Shown here: one piece after another, positions 48,898 to 56,874 of the stretch
Numbering within the stretch: the stretch's first letter is position 1
How the letters are laid out: every line of letters starts with the position of its first letter
Source of the DNA: CAWBLP01 sp963789495
Lineage (GTDB): Bacteria > Pseudomonadota > Alphaproteobacteria > Acetobacterales > Acetobacteraceae
Direction: 5' to 3'
Length of the DNA: 64,000 bases
NCBI GenBank assembly: GCA_963789495.1
Contig: CAWBLP010000012.1
Coordinates: 186,001 to 250,000 of the forward strand
The notes under the pieces: model-generated
What the model was told of the DNA's origin: nothing
Database searches by the model: none
The model's input: only the letters and a program-made list of their open reading frames with translations
Translations under genes and position numbers: made by a program

Positions 48898-50643
48898 TCA
48901 GCGGAAGCCGAGCACTTCTCTTTGTGTCCGCCAGTCGAGTGGGATGCGGGTGGCGCGCGCGAGCTTGTCAGCGGTCAGTGTCGGAGGCTGGCGGCCCTGT
49001 AGAATGGCCTCGGTAATTTCCGGTGCTAACCAAGATAGGCGGAGCAGCAGGGTCGCGTACGTTCGATTGAGACTGGCCTGCTCGACCAATTGCTCCACGC
49101 TGCGCTTGCTGTCGTCCAGCAGTTGTCGCTGCAGCTGATGGGCGCGCGCCAACAAGCGGATCAGCGAGGCATTGGGACTGGATGGGCCACGTGCGTCCCC
49201 GCCCACGATCAGCCGACTGCCCTTGCCGACGCGTTGGAGTTGAACGGGAACTGCGAGGATTGTTGCCGCCCCGTTCGGTTGCTCGTTCGTATCACGATGA
49301 GGATCACCGCTGCTGCCCGGCTGGAGGATTGTGCCGAGTCTCGTCGGAACCGCATGGAGGGTGACACTGTCGCCCCCAACTTCGATGCGAGTGATCAGAG
49401 TGCTGACGATGCGACGCTGCTCATATAAGGGCAGCTCTGGCCAAGACCGTGCCAGGGCGGCTGCTAGCACGACGAGCTCGCCGCATTGCTCGCTGCTGGG
49501 CGTCGTGGAATTCACTGCATCAAACACCGCCGTGCCGTCGGCGAGCAGGGTCTGGATCCGATTGGAGACGACCTGCTCCACCTCCGGCGCCGGGATCCGG
49601 TACGCGTCAGGCGCCTTGGACCGCCCTGCTGTGATCAACGGACGCGAGATGTAATACCGATAACGCTTGCCGTCCTTCACCGCGTGCGTTGGACTCATGC
49701 GGTTGCCGAGGCTGTCGAAGATCAGGCCCGCCAGCAGGCTCGGTTCCTTCGCCTGGCGCCCTACTCGCCGATCCCCGGCGTTGGCAACGAGATATGTCTG
49801 AGCCTGGTCCCACAAATCCTGATCGACGATGGGAGCATGCTGACCTGGATAATGCCGATCCTTGTGGACGATCTCGCCGAGGTAGATGCGATTCTGCAGC
49901 ATCAGATACAGCGCGCCCCGGACCAGCGGCTGCCCGCCCTTTTGACGGCCGGTTGTGCTCAGCCACTGCTTGCTGGTGATCTCGGCGTCAGCCAAATCCT
50001 CCGCCAGCAACCGCACCGAGCGCAGGGCAACATAGCGGCGGAAAATGTGTCGCACGGTCTCAGCCTCGGCTTCGTTCACCACCAGCTTGCGGTCGCGGAC
50101 ATCGTAGCCGAGTGGCGGGTTGCCACCCATCCACATGCCCCTCTGCTTCGACGCCGCGATCTTGTCGCGGATCCGTTCGCCGGCAACTTCGCGTTCGAAC
50201 TGGGCGAACGATAGCAGCACATTCAGCGTCAGCCGTCCCATCGAGCTGGTTGTGTTGAAGTGCTGCGTCACCGAGACGAAGGCGACACCATGGGCGTCGA
50301 AGATTTCGACAATTTTGGCGAAATCGGCGAGCGAGCGGGTGAGCCGGTCGACCTTGTAGACCACCACGGTATCGACCCTGCGGGCTCGAATGTCGGCCAG
50401 GAGTTGCTGCAATGCCGGCCTGTCCATCGTGGCGCCGGAGATGCCGCCATCGTCGTACTGGGCTGGCAGCACGACCCAGCCTTCGTGCTTCTGGCTCTTG
50501 ATATAGGCCTCACAAGCCTCGCGCTGGGCGTGCAGCGAATTGAAGTCTTGCTCCAGCCCTTCCTCCGAGGACTTTCGGGTGTAGACGGCGCAGCGGACGA
50601 GCGGGTTGCCGCGTCGGCCGGCGGTGGGGTCAGACTTGGCCAT
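48898..50643 (-). CDS. Large serine recombinase
   Basis: A 581-residue site-specific recombinase. The resolvase domain (about 15-165) has the catalytic Ser in AVYTRKSSEEG and the conserved YKVDRLTRSLADFAKIVE and FEREVAGERIRDKIAASK. A recombinase domain (about 185-290: YRRYVALRSVRLLAEDL-like region, PLVRGALYLMLQNRIYLGEI) and a C-terminal tail follow. No clear Cys-rich zinc ribbon is seen. Start 50643 is used, 13 nt inside the DUF2924 gene. It probably mobilises the surrounding module. Confidence 0.9.
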   Translation of the reverse strand: MAKSDPTAGRRGNPLVRCAVYTRKSSEEGLEQDFNSLHAQREACEAYIKSQKHEGWVVLPAQYDDGGISGATMDRPALQQLLADIRARRVDTVVVYKVDRLTRSLADFAKIVEIFDAHGVAFVSVTQHFNTTSSMGRLTLNVLLSFAQFEREVAGERIRDKIAASKQRGMWMGGNPPLGYDVRDRKLVVNEAEAETVRHIFRRYVALRSVRLLAEDLADAEITSKQWLSTTGRQKGGQPLVRGALYLMLQNRIYLGEIVHKDRHYPGQHAPIVDQDLWDQAQTYLVANAGDRRVGRQAKEPSLLAGLIFDSLGNRMSPTHAVKDGKRYRYYISRPLITAGRSKAPDAYRIPAPEVEQVVSNRIQTLLADGTAVFDAVNSTTPSSEQCGELVVLAAALARSWPELPLYEQRRIVSTLITRIEVGGDSVTLHAVPTRLGTILQPGSSGDPHRDTNEQPNGAATILAVPVQLQRVGKGSRLIVGGDARGPSSPNASLIRLLARAHQLQRQLLDDSKRSVEQLVEQASLNRTYATLLLRLSWLAPEITEAILQGRQPPTLTADKLARATRIPLDWRTQREVLGFR

Positions 50644-51142
50644 GCTCAGCCTCCGCCGCCGCATTGTCCGGGGATCGTCGGCCGGAGGTTGCCGTGGGCT
50701 TTGTTTGTCCCCGCAGGAGGCCGAAGAACCGCGGGCCCGACCAGTGAGCGCCGGTAATATGGTGGGCGATCTCCGTCAGCGAGCGATAGCGCCGCCCCTG
50801 ATACTCGAAGCCGTGCTCCAGCTCCAGCACGGCCACACTGTGCGTCTGCCCCCGCCATTCGCGTACCAGGCGCACCCCGGGCGTGAGCACCGGCGGCAGG
50901 CCGAGGGCGCCCTTGGCGACCTCTGCGGTGATCTTCGACGCCTCGTTCCGTAAGGCCCTCTTGGTGGCCTGGCTCAAGGCGCCGAATGCCCGCTCCTGCA
51001 CCTTATAGCTGACCGCCCGGAGCAGCAGCTCTCGGCTCAGTCCCGCCGGGGGTTCGCTCCGGAATTGCCGCCGCCATTCGATGCGGAGCTGGTGCCCAGG
51101 TAGACCAGCGAGCCGGCTCAGCTCATCCTGCACCTCGGTCAT
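50630..51142 (-). CDS. DUF2924 protein
   Basis: A 170-residue DUF2924 protein. The conserved core is LRIEWRRQFRSEPPAGLSRE, then LLLRAVSYKVQE, followed by TPGVRLVREWRGQTHSVAVL, GFEYQGRRYRSLTEIAHHIT and HWSGPRFFGL. The second half is the small beta domain often annotated as recombinase-associated. It overlaps the recombinase start by 14 nt, and its own start overlaps the DUF3489 gene end. Function is unknown; the invariant linkage suggests an accessory factor of recombination. Confidence 0.87.
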   Translation of the reverse strand: MTEVQDELSRLAGLPGHQLRIEWRRQFRSEPPAGLSRELLLRAVSYKVQERAFGALSQATKRALRNEASKITAEVAKGALGLPPVLTPGVRLVREWRGQTHSVAVLELEHGFEYQGRRYRSLTEIAHHITGAHWSGPRFFGLLRGQTKPTATSGRRSPDNAAAEAEHGQV

Positions 51143-51143
51143 C

Positions 51144-51497
51144 TCAGCCCGCTCCGGCGATGAGATAACGCGTCTCGCTATTAACCCGCTCACGTGTGAT
51201 CGCGTGGCCTGCCTTGCGCAGTCCGGTCAGCGCTGCACGGACACTGTGCTCCTGCCAGCCGGTCACCGTCATCAGCTCGGTGATGGCGGCACCTTGCTCG
51301 CGTCGAACCAGGCTCTCGATTGTCGCCTTTTTGCTGATGTGGGGTCGGGCGTTCGTCGTCGGCGCATCGGGCCGGGCCTTCGGTGATACAGACGAAGGGC
51401 TGCCTTTGGTGAGCCGTGCCTGAGGCTGGAACTTGCGCGGGGCCTTCTTCGGGAGCTTGGCCGGCTGCTTCTTGGTGCTCTGCGTCTTGGCCTTCAT
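51144..51497 (-). CDS. DUF3489 protein (short copy)
   Basis: A 117-residue protein. A Lys/Pro-rich basic N-terminus (about 1-55) is followed by a DUF3489 winged-helix-like domain (KKATIESLVRREQGAAITEL, then TGWQEHSVRAALTGLRKAGH and ETRYLIAG). It probably binds DNA. Start 51497 (MKAKTQ) is chosen because the preceding residues are unconserved. It lies directly upstream of DUF2924 and the recombinase. Confidence 0.85.
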   Translation of the reverse strand: MKAKTQSTKKQPAKLPKKAPRKFQPQARLTKGSPSSVSPKARPDAPTTNARPHISKKATIESLVRREQGAAITELMTVTGWQEHSVRAALTGLRKAGHAITRERVNSETRYLIAGAG

Positions 51498-51593
51498 GTC
51501 GGGATCTCCGGGTGCGACAGGCCACCTTGGCGCTGTCACCGCCATAAGCCCCGCGGGCCATGACGGCTGGGGCTGATGTCCCCGGACAGCTCG

Positions 51594-51917
51594 TTACGCG
51601 AGCATTCCAGTGCCCGCATGCATGCTCGGTTCCGCAAGGAAGTCCAGCGGTTTGTCGTCTGCCGCCGCAGTTCTTTGAACGAGGCCTGCATAGTGCGCCC
51701 ACGCTGGGAGGCCGCCGAAGGCGGCCTCCTGGAGTTGGTGGGCGATGCTGCGCAGCAGCAGGTCGCGGCTGAAGCAGGTGGGCGGCTCGGCACGATGCAG
51801 ACGGCGCCACTCCACGCGCAGCTCGTCGACACCGCGTTCCTCCAGCGCCCGCAAGTTTGCCGTCAGATCAGGTCGGCTGCTGGCTCCCGCGGGTCTGGCG
51901 GGTGGATTACCGGCCAT
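51594..51917 (-). pseudogene. DUF2924 protein, truncated second copy
   Basis: A 107-residue frame. DELRVEWRRLHRAEPPTCFS, then RDLLLRSIAHQLQEAAFGGL, matches the first half of DUF2924. The beta-domain half present in the copy at 50.6-51.1 kb is missing and replaced by unrelated residues. Its start overlaps the end of the longer DUF3489 gene, as in the intact module. It looks like the relic of a duplicated DUF3489-DUF2924 cassette. Confidence 0.7.
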
Positions 51918-52545
51918 CGGATGAGCCTGCCATCGACGCCCGGTAGGCCTTGCGCCCGTCCCGCTCGTCAAGCGAGACCGTGTAGCCGCGTTTGCGCAGG
52001 CCGGTGATGGCGGCGCGGGCGGTGTGTGGCAGCCATCCCGTCAGTGAGACCAGTTCCGCGAGGGTCGCACCGGCATCGGTGGTAAGGGCACCGACCACCT
52101 GGCCCAGCTTGCCGGTCGGTGCGGCCTTGGGTGCAGCGGGTTGCGGTTGTTCGAGGCACGGTTCCGGCGCCGTTGCTGCTGTCGGCACAGGGGCCGGCTC
52201 GGTGACAGGCTCAGGCGCCGGCTCCATCACCGGCTCGGTCGCCGGCGGTGCCTCGGCACGCCCAGCCGGTGCCTCCGCCGGCGGGTGGACTGCCGCCAGG
52301 CCCGCGTCGGTCAGGCGCAGGGCAAAGCGCTGGCCGTCCTGGTCCTGCCGCCAGCTCAGCGCATCATCGGCAACGGCCAACTCTTCGACCAGGGCCGCTT
52401 TGAGCAGGCTGGCGAGCAAGCGCTGTTGGGCGCCGCCGTGGGCCCGAACCGTGGTCGGCAGGGGCAGGACCATGCGGTCGGGCCGCTCGGCAGCGGTGCT
52501 GAGGACGAGCATCTGGGCGATGGAGAGTTTGCGCACATCGGGCAT
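51907..52545 (-). CDS. DUF3489 protein (long copy)
   Basis: A 212-residue protein. The N-terminal domain (about 1-85: LSIAQMLVLSTAAERPDRMV, LLASLLKAALVEELAV) looks like a second helical or winged-helix unit. A Pro/Glu/Ala linker (about 88-140) follows. The C-terminal DUF3489 domain has GKLGQVVGALTTDAGATLAE, then TGWLPHTARAAITGLRKRGY. It is a paralogue of the copy at 51.1 kb and heads the module. Confidence 0.85.
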   Translation of the reverse strand: MPDVRKLSIAQMLVLSTAAERPDRMVLPLPTTVRAHGGAQQRLLASLLKAALVEELAVADDALSWRQDQDGQRFALRLTDAGLAAVHPPAEAPAGRAEAPPATEPVMEPAPEPVTEPAPVPTAATAPEPCLEQPQPAAPKAAPTGKLGQVVGALTTDAGATLAELVSLTGWLPHTARAAITGLRKRGYTVSLDERDGRKAYRASMAGSSDGR

Positions 52546-52787
52546 GGGGAGGGCTCCTGTCATGCGCGCCGCCCTATGCGGCGCTCCCACCACCCGAAGC
52601 CCGGCCTCGACCGGGTTCCCCCTCCGCCGGGCCTCACCCCGGCAGCGCGCTCAGCAATGCTCGCGGTGCGGAGCAAGTCCAGCGGAAAATGCGAAGGACG
52701 CTGGTTTCTGAGCTTGGCCCCCGCTTGGGATCGTTGTGGCCAGACGAGGCCAATGAAAGCGTACGACCTGCGCAATGGAGAGAACCG

Positions 52788-52843
52788 AGAGCACAACCTT
52801 GCCAAGGTTGGGGTCGAGGGTTCGAATCCCTTCGCCCGCTCCA
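52788..52843 (+). other. 3' fragment of tRNA-Gly(GCC), probable attachment-site footprint
   Basis: 56 bp matching a tRNA-Gly from the end of the D arm to CCA. It holds anticodon stem CAACC/GGTTG with loop TTGCCAA (anticodon GCC), the variable loop, T arm GAGGGTTCGAATCCC, acceptor strand CGCCCGC, T and CCA. The 5' half, including acceptor strand GCGGGCG, is absent or unrecognisable, so it should not be a functional tRNA. Such 3' fragments are left where islands integrate into tRNA genes. About 80 bp downstream is a GGGACAC/GGGGACAC repeat. Confidence 0.75.
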
Positions 52844-53125
52844 GATTTTCTCAAGTAAATCATGATCTTATGGTGCGTATCGGACTAAATGCCCGGCCTT
52901 ATGTTGTTTCAGGGACACTCTGGGGACACACGAGGGGGAAATTGAGGGCATATGCCTCGAGTGCCGCCGGGAAGATTTCAGAAAACGCGTCTCGCCGGTG
53001 TTTCGGCGCGCCACCGGGACCCCGATCGGCTTCCAAAAGTGAGCCCATCGACCATTTTGTTAATTTTATCAATGAGTTATACGCCGTCGAGGTAACCGGG
53101 GCAAAACCCCGGGCGAGTGGTGTTT

Positions 53126-53898
53126 TCAGGCGGGTTGGCCACGGCGGCGGATGAGGCTGGGAAGGTGTGGGACGGCGGGAGCACCTGAGATGCTGAGCCT
53201 GGCACCGAGATAGTCCCACAATGCGATGCCAAGCTTGGTGCAGGTCTTGGCGAGCCCGAGGAAAGCGTCGCGGCAGTCTCGGCCGATATCGCTGTGGGTT
53301 CCGCCGCTGACTTTGCGCTTTGTCACCTGACAGCGGATGTCGTTTTCCGAACCGTTGGTGTGCAGCGGGATCTCGGGATGGTCGAGCACCATCAGTAACT
53401 CGGCCTTGTTGGCGTGCAGCCGCTGGAGCAGGCGGTCCAGAGTGGCGAAGCCGGTACGGCGGTGAAAGATACGGTCGAACCGCCCCCGCATTTCACGGCG
53501 TCGGCGTGGCGTCGGTTCACGCCGGTAGAGCTTCAGGTCGGCATAATACCACCAGATCAGCCCGCGGATATGCTGCTGGGCGGCACGCTGCTGGTCGGTA
53601 AAGGTCTCCAGCTTGTGCACCAGGCGTTCGGCGTGGATCCAGCACAGCGCATGCTGGCCGATGTTGAACTGCCCGGCATCGTCGCTGACTATGACCGCCT
53701 CGCAGAGAAACCCGTGTGCGCTCACCGCGCCCCACAGCGCAGCTTCTGTGGCGACGCGCACCGGATCGGGCGTCACCGGCAGACCGGTCATGCCGAGCTG
53801 CTCAAGATGGCGCATCCAGGTGGTCTGATCGGCGAACTGCCGCTGCCCATGTGTCGCCAGTCGCTGGATGAGCGGTCCGGCCAGGGCATGCTCAGTTG
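53126..53898 (-). pseudogene. IS66-family transposase, N-terminally truncated
   Basis: About 257 residues of the DDE/C-terminal part: TEAALWGAVSAHGFLCEAVI, VSDDAGQFNIGQHALCWIHA, HTNGSENDIRCQVTKRKVSG (Glu of the DDE triad) and DCRDAFLGLAKTCTKLGIAL. Homology starts at about TEHALAGPLIQRLATHGQRQ, next to the MazF-like fragment. The frame continues upstream to 54457, but that part is antisense to the toxin fragment. The N-terminal HTH/zinc portion and the accessory TnpA/TnpB genes are missing. Confidence 0.7.
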
Positions 53899-54069
53899 AG
53901 GGTCGCGTCGCAGGTGATGGTGGATTGGCCCCAGACGGTTCGGCTGACCGACTTGGGCCAGGTGATCGGCCGTGTGGACATAGAAGCGATGCGAGCCGTG
54001 ACGCGGCAGTTGGCCGTGGTGCTGGGTATCGGCGGCACGGGCAAACCGCGCAGCCCCCGCCGCTCCTGA
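53896..54069 (+). pseudogene. PemK/MazF-type toxin, C-terminal fragment
   Basis: A frame without its own start reads LRVASQVMVDWPQTVRLTDL, then GQVIGRVDIEAMRAVTRQLA and VVLGIGG, ending at TGA 54067. This matches the C-terminal third of MazF/PemK endoribonuclease toxins (conserved SQVMVD and IGRLD-like strand-helix). The N-terminal part and any antitoxin gene are missing. Its left edge coincides with the left edge of homology of the IS66 transposase, so the insertion probably removed the rest. Confidence 0.6.
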
Positions 54070-54249
54070 TCGCCAGAGTCAGAACGGCCCGGCTTTCCCA
54101 AGCCCACTCCACGCCCGAATAGACTTTTGCCCTATTCAGACAGTCTCCATCTATCGGGCAGATGGTGGCAGGTGGCATCCATGCGAAGTGCAATGACACC
54201 CTCGCCATTTGTTGAAAGTTCGGAAAGGATAGCCGATTAGGCGGGAACC

Positions 54250-54480
54250 ATGATGCACACCATAGGCACGTTCCTCGCCGTCCTCGCCGCACTGGCGTTG
54301 TGGTCAGATTGGCAAAAGAGGGCCAAGGCCAAGGCGACCCTGCGTAACGCCGAAATGGTCCACTCACTCCTTCATCCAACACCGCATCAGCAAAAGAGCG
54401 GCCACCTTCGCCCGGGCTTCCGGATGCTTGGTGTGGTCGTCGCCTGCTGGATCGCAATCTTGGGTATTCTGGTTTCCTGA
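54250..54480 (+). CDS. Small two-helix membrane protein
   Basis: A 76-residue protein. A hydrophobic helix at about 5-20 (GTFLAVLAALALWSDW), a basic/polar middle and a second helix at about 58-75 (GVVVACWIAILGILVS) suggest an inner-membrane hairpin. GGCGGGAA lies upstream of two adjacent ATG codons. No family recognised. It lies between a toxin relic and an IS630 element. Confidence 0.45.
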   Translation: MMHTIGTFLAVLAALALWSDWQKRAKAKATLRNAEMVHSLLHPTPHQQKSGHLRPGFRMLGVVVACWIAILGILVS

Positions 54481-54583
54481 CGGTCTAGCAGCCTGGGCAT
54501 CGCAGCCGCCTGGTTCATGAGCGGGGCGCCAACATATTGGCGGCGGTTGCAGAAGCTCCGGCTATTTCCCTCTGTGCATTACC

Positions 54584-54609
54584 TGTCCGCAATCGTTCGA
54601 TTGCGGACA
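54584..54609. promoter_or_regulatory. Perfect inverted repeat, candidate res site of the resolvase
   Basis: Arms TGTCCGCAATCG and CGATTGCGGACA, 12 bp with a 2-nt spacer. Further TGTCC/GGACA-type half-sites occur at about 54621 (TGTCCATAATATA), 54649 (TCCGGACG) and, beyond the IS630 element, at 55798-55818 (CGGACATCACTTACGGACAGG). The cluster would be a resolvase binding region upstream of the gene at 55831 before the IS630 insertion. It could instead be a simple terminator. Confidence 0.45.
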
Positions 54610-54665
54610 CCCTTTGCAGGTGTGTCCATAATATAGCTTTACAGATTTCCGGACGTGATCTATTA

Positions 54666-55794
54666 CTAACCAGTCGGCCAAATATGTATCACGGATGCGC
54701 TTACGCGGCATAGCGGACATCGGGTGCCTGGAAGAATGCGCGCACCTTATGTCGCCTGCCCTGTAGCCCGCGCATATGGGCTGTCAGCCCAGCCCTCATC
54801 GCGGCCTTGTTCATTGGCGTGCCACGCCGTGCCATGCCTTGTTTGACGTCGTTGTTGACGTATTCGTCTGGGTTCCGCTCCGGCGCGTACGGCGGCAGGT
54901 AGAAAAGTTTAATTCGATCCTTGTTCTCTTCGACCCACGCCGCCACGGTCCTGGCCCGATGCACACGTAGATTGTCGACGATCACGAACAGTTTCCGGTC
55001 CGTGTCTTTGATCAACCGGCGCAGGAATTTCAGAAAAATCGCTGCATTCAGTGCGCCATCATAGATCATGAAGCGCAACTTGCCCTGGTTGGTCACGCTG
55101 GAGATCATCGATTGGGTAAATCGCGTGGCCGGACGCGGTATCACCGGTGTCTTGCCCGCCGGCGCGAAGCTCCGGCCGTAATTGGCCTGGTTCGAGATGC
55201 CAGTTTCGTCCGACCAATGGATCTCAGCTTTTTCCTTTCGGGCTCGTCTCGCGATCGCCGGGTATTCGCGTTTCATCCATGTCTGGATCGCCGCCTCGCT
55301 CCTTTCCATCGCCCGCCGGATCGGCCTTTGTGGGGTCAGATTCCAGGCCGAAAGATAGGTACCGATGGCCGTCGGGGACAGGCGGATACCGGCTTTACGC
55401 TCGATCAGCTGGCCAACCGCTTCGCGGGTCCATAGTGCGAAGGGGAGTTTCAATTGATCGGGGCATCGCCCGACGATCAGCCGACGGATCGTCGCTTCCT
55501 GGCGCCGGTTGAGGGCTTTTTGCTCACCTGGCCGTCGGCCGCGCCGCCCACCGGCCAACGCCGCTTCTCCCGTGGCCTCAAAGGCACGAACCCATTCCCC
55601 AACGAAGCGTCGATTGACCCCGATCGCCCTGGCCACATCGATCCGGTTTGTCCCGGAGAGCACCATGTTTACCGCGACACGTCGCAGTTCGGCCTGGGTT
55701 GAGGACGGGAGTTTGCGGAAATCATGGTCCGACGGCATGACGACAGCATAACCGATTCCCATACGGGAGGATACCTATTTGTGCGTCTGGTTAG
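54666..55794 (-). mobile_element. IS630-family insertion sequence, complete
   Basis: About 1.13 kb bounded by imperfect inverted repeats. The left end CTAACCAGTCGGCCAAATAT and the right end, read inward, CTAACCAGACGCACAAATAG extend to about 26 bp with 4 mismatches. TA dinucleotides flank both ends (54664-54665 and 55795-55796), the target duplication typical of this family. It carries a single transposase gene and separates a probable res region from its resolvase gene. Confidence 0.8.
54701..55738 (-). CDS. IS630-family transposase
   Basis: A 345-residue transposase. The N-terminal HTH has NRIDVARAIGVNRRFVGEWV, followed by LWTREAVGQLIERKAGIRLS. The DDE core shows EIHWSDETGIS (first Asp), KLFVIVDNLRVHRARTVAAW (second Asp) and YLPPYAPERNPDEYVNNDVK (final acidic residue). 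Length is normal for a one-ORF IS630 transposase and no frameshift is seen, so the element may be active. The start is placed at MPSDHDFRKL. Confidence 0.93.
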   Translation of the reverse strand: MPSDHDFRKLPSSTQAELRRVAVNMVLSGTNRIDVARAIGVNRRFVGEWVRAFEATGEAALAGGRRGRRPGEQKALNRRQEATIRRLIVGRCPDQLKLPFALWTREAVGQLIERKAGIRLSPTAIGTYLSAWNLTPQRPIRRAMERSEAAIQTWMKREYPAIARRARKEKAEIHWSDETGISNQANYGRSFAPAGKTPVIPRPATRFTQSMISSVTNQGKLRFMIYDGALNAAIFLKFLRRLIKDTDRKLFVIVDNLRVHRARTVAAWVEENKDRIKLFYLPPYAPERNPDEYVNNDVKQGMARRGTPMNKAAMRAGLTAHMRGLQGRRHKVRAFFQAPDVRYAA

Positions 55795-55830
55795 TAACGG
55801 ACATCACTTACGGACAGGACGGCCCCGCCG

Positions 55831-56433
55831 ATGCCACGCACTTTCGCTTACGTTCGCGTTTCCACCGCCGGCCAGACCACCGAGAACCAAATCCGGGAGA
55901 TCGAGGCTGCCGGGTTCAAAGTGGATCCGCGTCGCGTGGTGTCCGAGACCGTGTCGGGTTCATCTGCCATCGAGCAACGCCCCGGCTTCATGCGGCTGAT
56001 GGACAAGCTGGAACAGGATGACGTGCTGATCGTCACCAAGCTGGAGCGCCTCGGCCGCAACGCAATCGACGTCGCCACCACGGTCGACCGCCTGGAGAAG
56101 CTGGGCGTGCGGGTTCACTGCCTTGCCCTTGGCGGCGTCGACCTGACCAGCCCGGCCGGGAAGATGACGATGGGCGTCATCAACGCGGTGGCTCAATTCG
56201 AGCGTGATCTTCTGATCGAACGCACACAGTCCGGCCTGAAGCGGGCCAAAGCCGAAGGCGCGGTGTTCGGGCGCCCGGCAACGCTGGATGCTGACCAGCG
56301 GGCCGCGGTGCGGGCCGGGCTTGCGGATGGTGCCAGCGTGTCAGATTTGGCGAAGCGGTACGGCACCAGCCGACAGACCATCATGCGGGTGCGGGACGCC
56401 GCGGTGGGGTCGCCAGTGCGGCGGGCGGCATGA
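55831..56433 (+). CDS. Serine resolvase/invertase (Tn3 type)
   Basis: A 200-residue small serine recombinase. The catalytic Ser is in FAYVRVSTAGQTTENQ. LERLGRNAIDVATTVDRLEK and TMGVINAVAQFERDLLIERT are the conserved core and E helix. A C-terminal HTH follows (GASVSDLAKRYGTSRQTIMR). It would resolve cointegrates or invert DNA at nearby res sites. The IS630 element lies directly upstream and may have displaced its promoter and site. It overlaps the next gene by ATGA. Confidence 0.92.
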   Translation: MPRTFAYVRVSTAGQTTENQIREIEAAGFKVDPRRVVSETVSGSSAIEQRPGFMRLMDKLEQDDVLIVTKLERLGRNAIDVATTVDRLEKLGVRVHCLALGGVDLTSPAGKMTMGVINAVAQFERDLLIERTQSGLKRAKAEGAVFGRPATLDADQRAAVRAGLADGASVSDLAKRYGTSRQTIMRVRDAAVGSPVRRAA

Positions 56434-56717
56434 GCGGATCGTCCCCGCTGCTTCAGGCCGCCCGGCTCTGGGAAAAGACCAGCGGCAGAGGCACGCGCTA
56501 CATGTCCGGCAGGCTGGGCGGCGTAAAGATCGTGATCCTGCCGAACCGCGATTACGTGGAGGGCGATCCCGCCAACGGCCACACCCATACACTGTTCTTC
56601 CAGGACGGCTCGACATCAGCACCGAGGCCGGTTGCCGCCCCGGCTGAGCAACGCGGCCCACCCCGCAAGGCGGATCGCCGGGATCAACTCATTGAAGACG
56701 ACGTGGTGCCATTTTGA
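56430..56717 (+). CDS. Small conserved hypothetical coupled to the resolvase
   Basis: A 95-residue protein. The core AARLWEKTSGRGTRYMSGRL, then GGVKIVILPNRD and HTHTLFFQDG, resembles small proteins with a five-stranded beta look that I recall from alphaproteobacterial plasmids and islands. The acidic end (DDVVPF) resembles the C-terminal tip of single-strand DNA-binding proteins. The start overlaps the resolvase stop (ATGA). Function unknown. Confidence 0.6.
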   Translation: MSGSSPLLQAARLWEKTSGRGTRYMSGRLGGVKIVILPNRDYVEGDPANGHTHTLFFQDGSTSAPRPVAAPAEQRGPPRKADRRDQLIEDDVVPF

Positions 56718-56874
56718 CGGGAGGGGGATCATCCGGATCGATCCTACTCGGCGCGACGGATTACACAGCCGAAGACGCCATGGTGACGGTGGCAACGTCA
56801 TCCCGCCGGAGTGGGCGGATTGACGTGCCAGTGAGGTGTGAAATGCTGCTCTGTCGTTCTGGGAGCAGGTTGGC

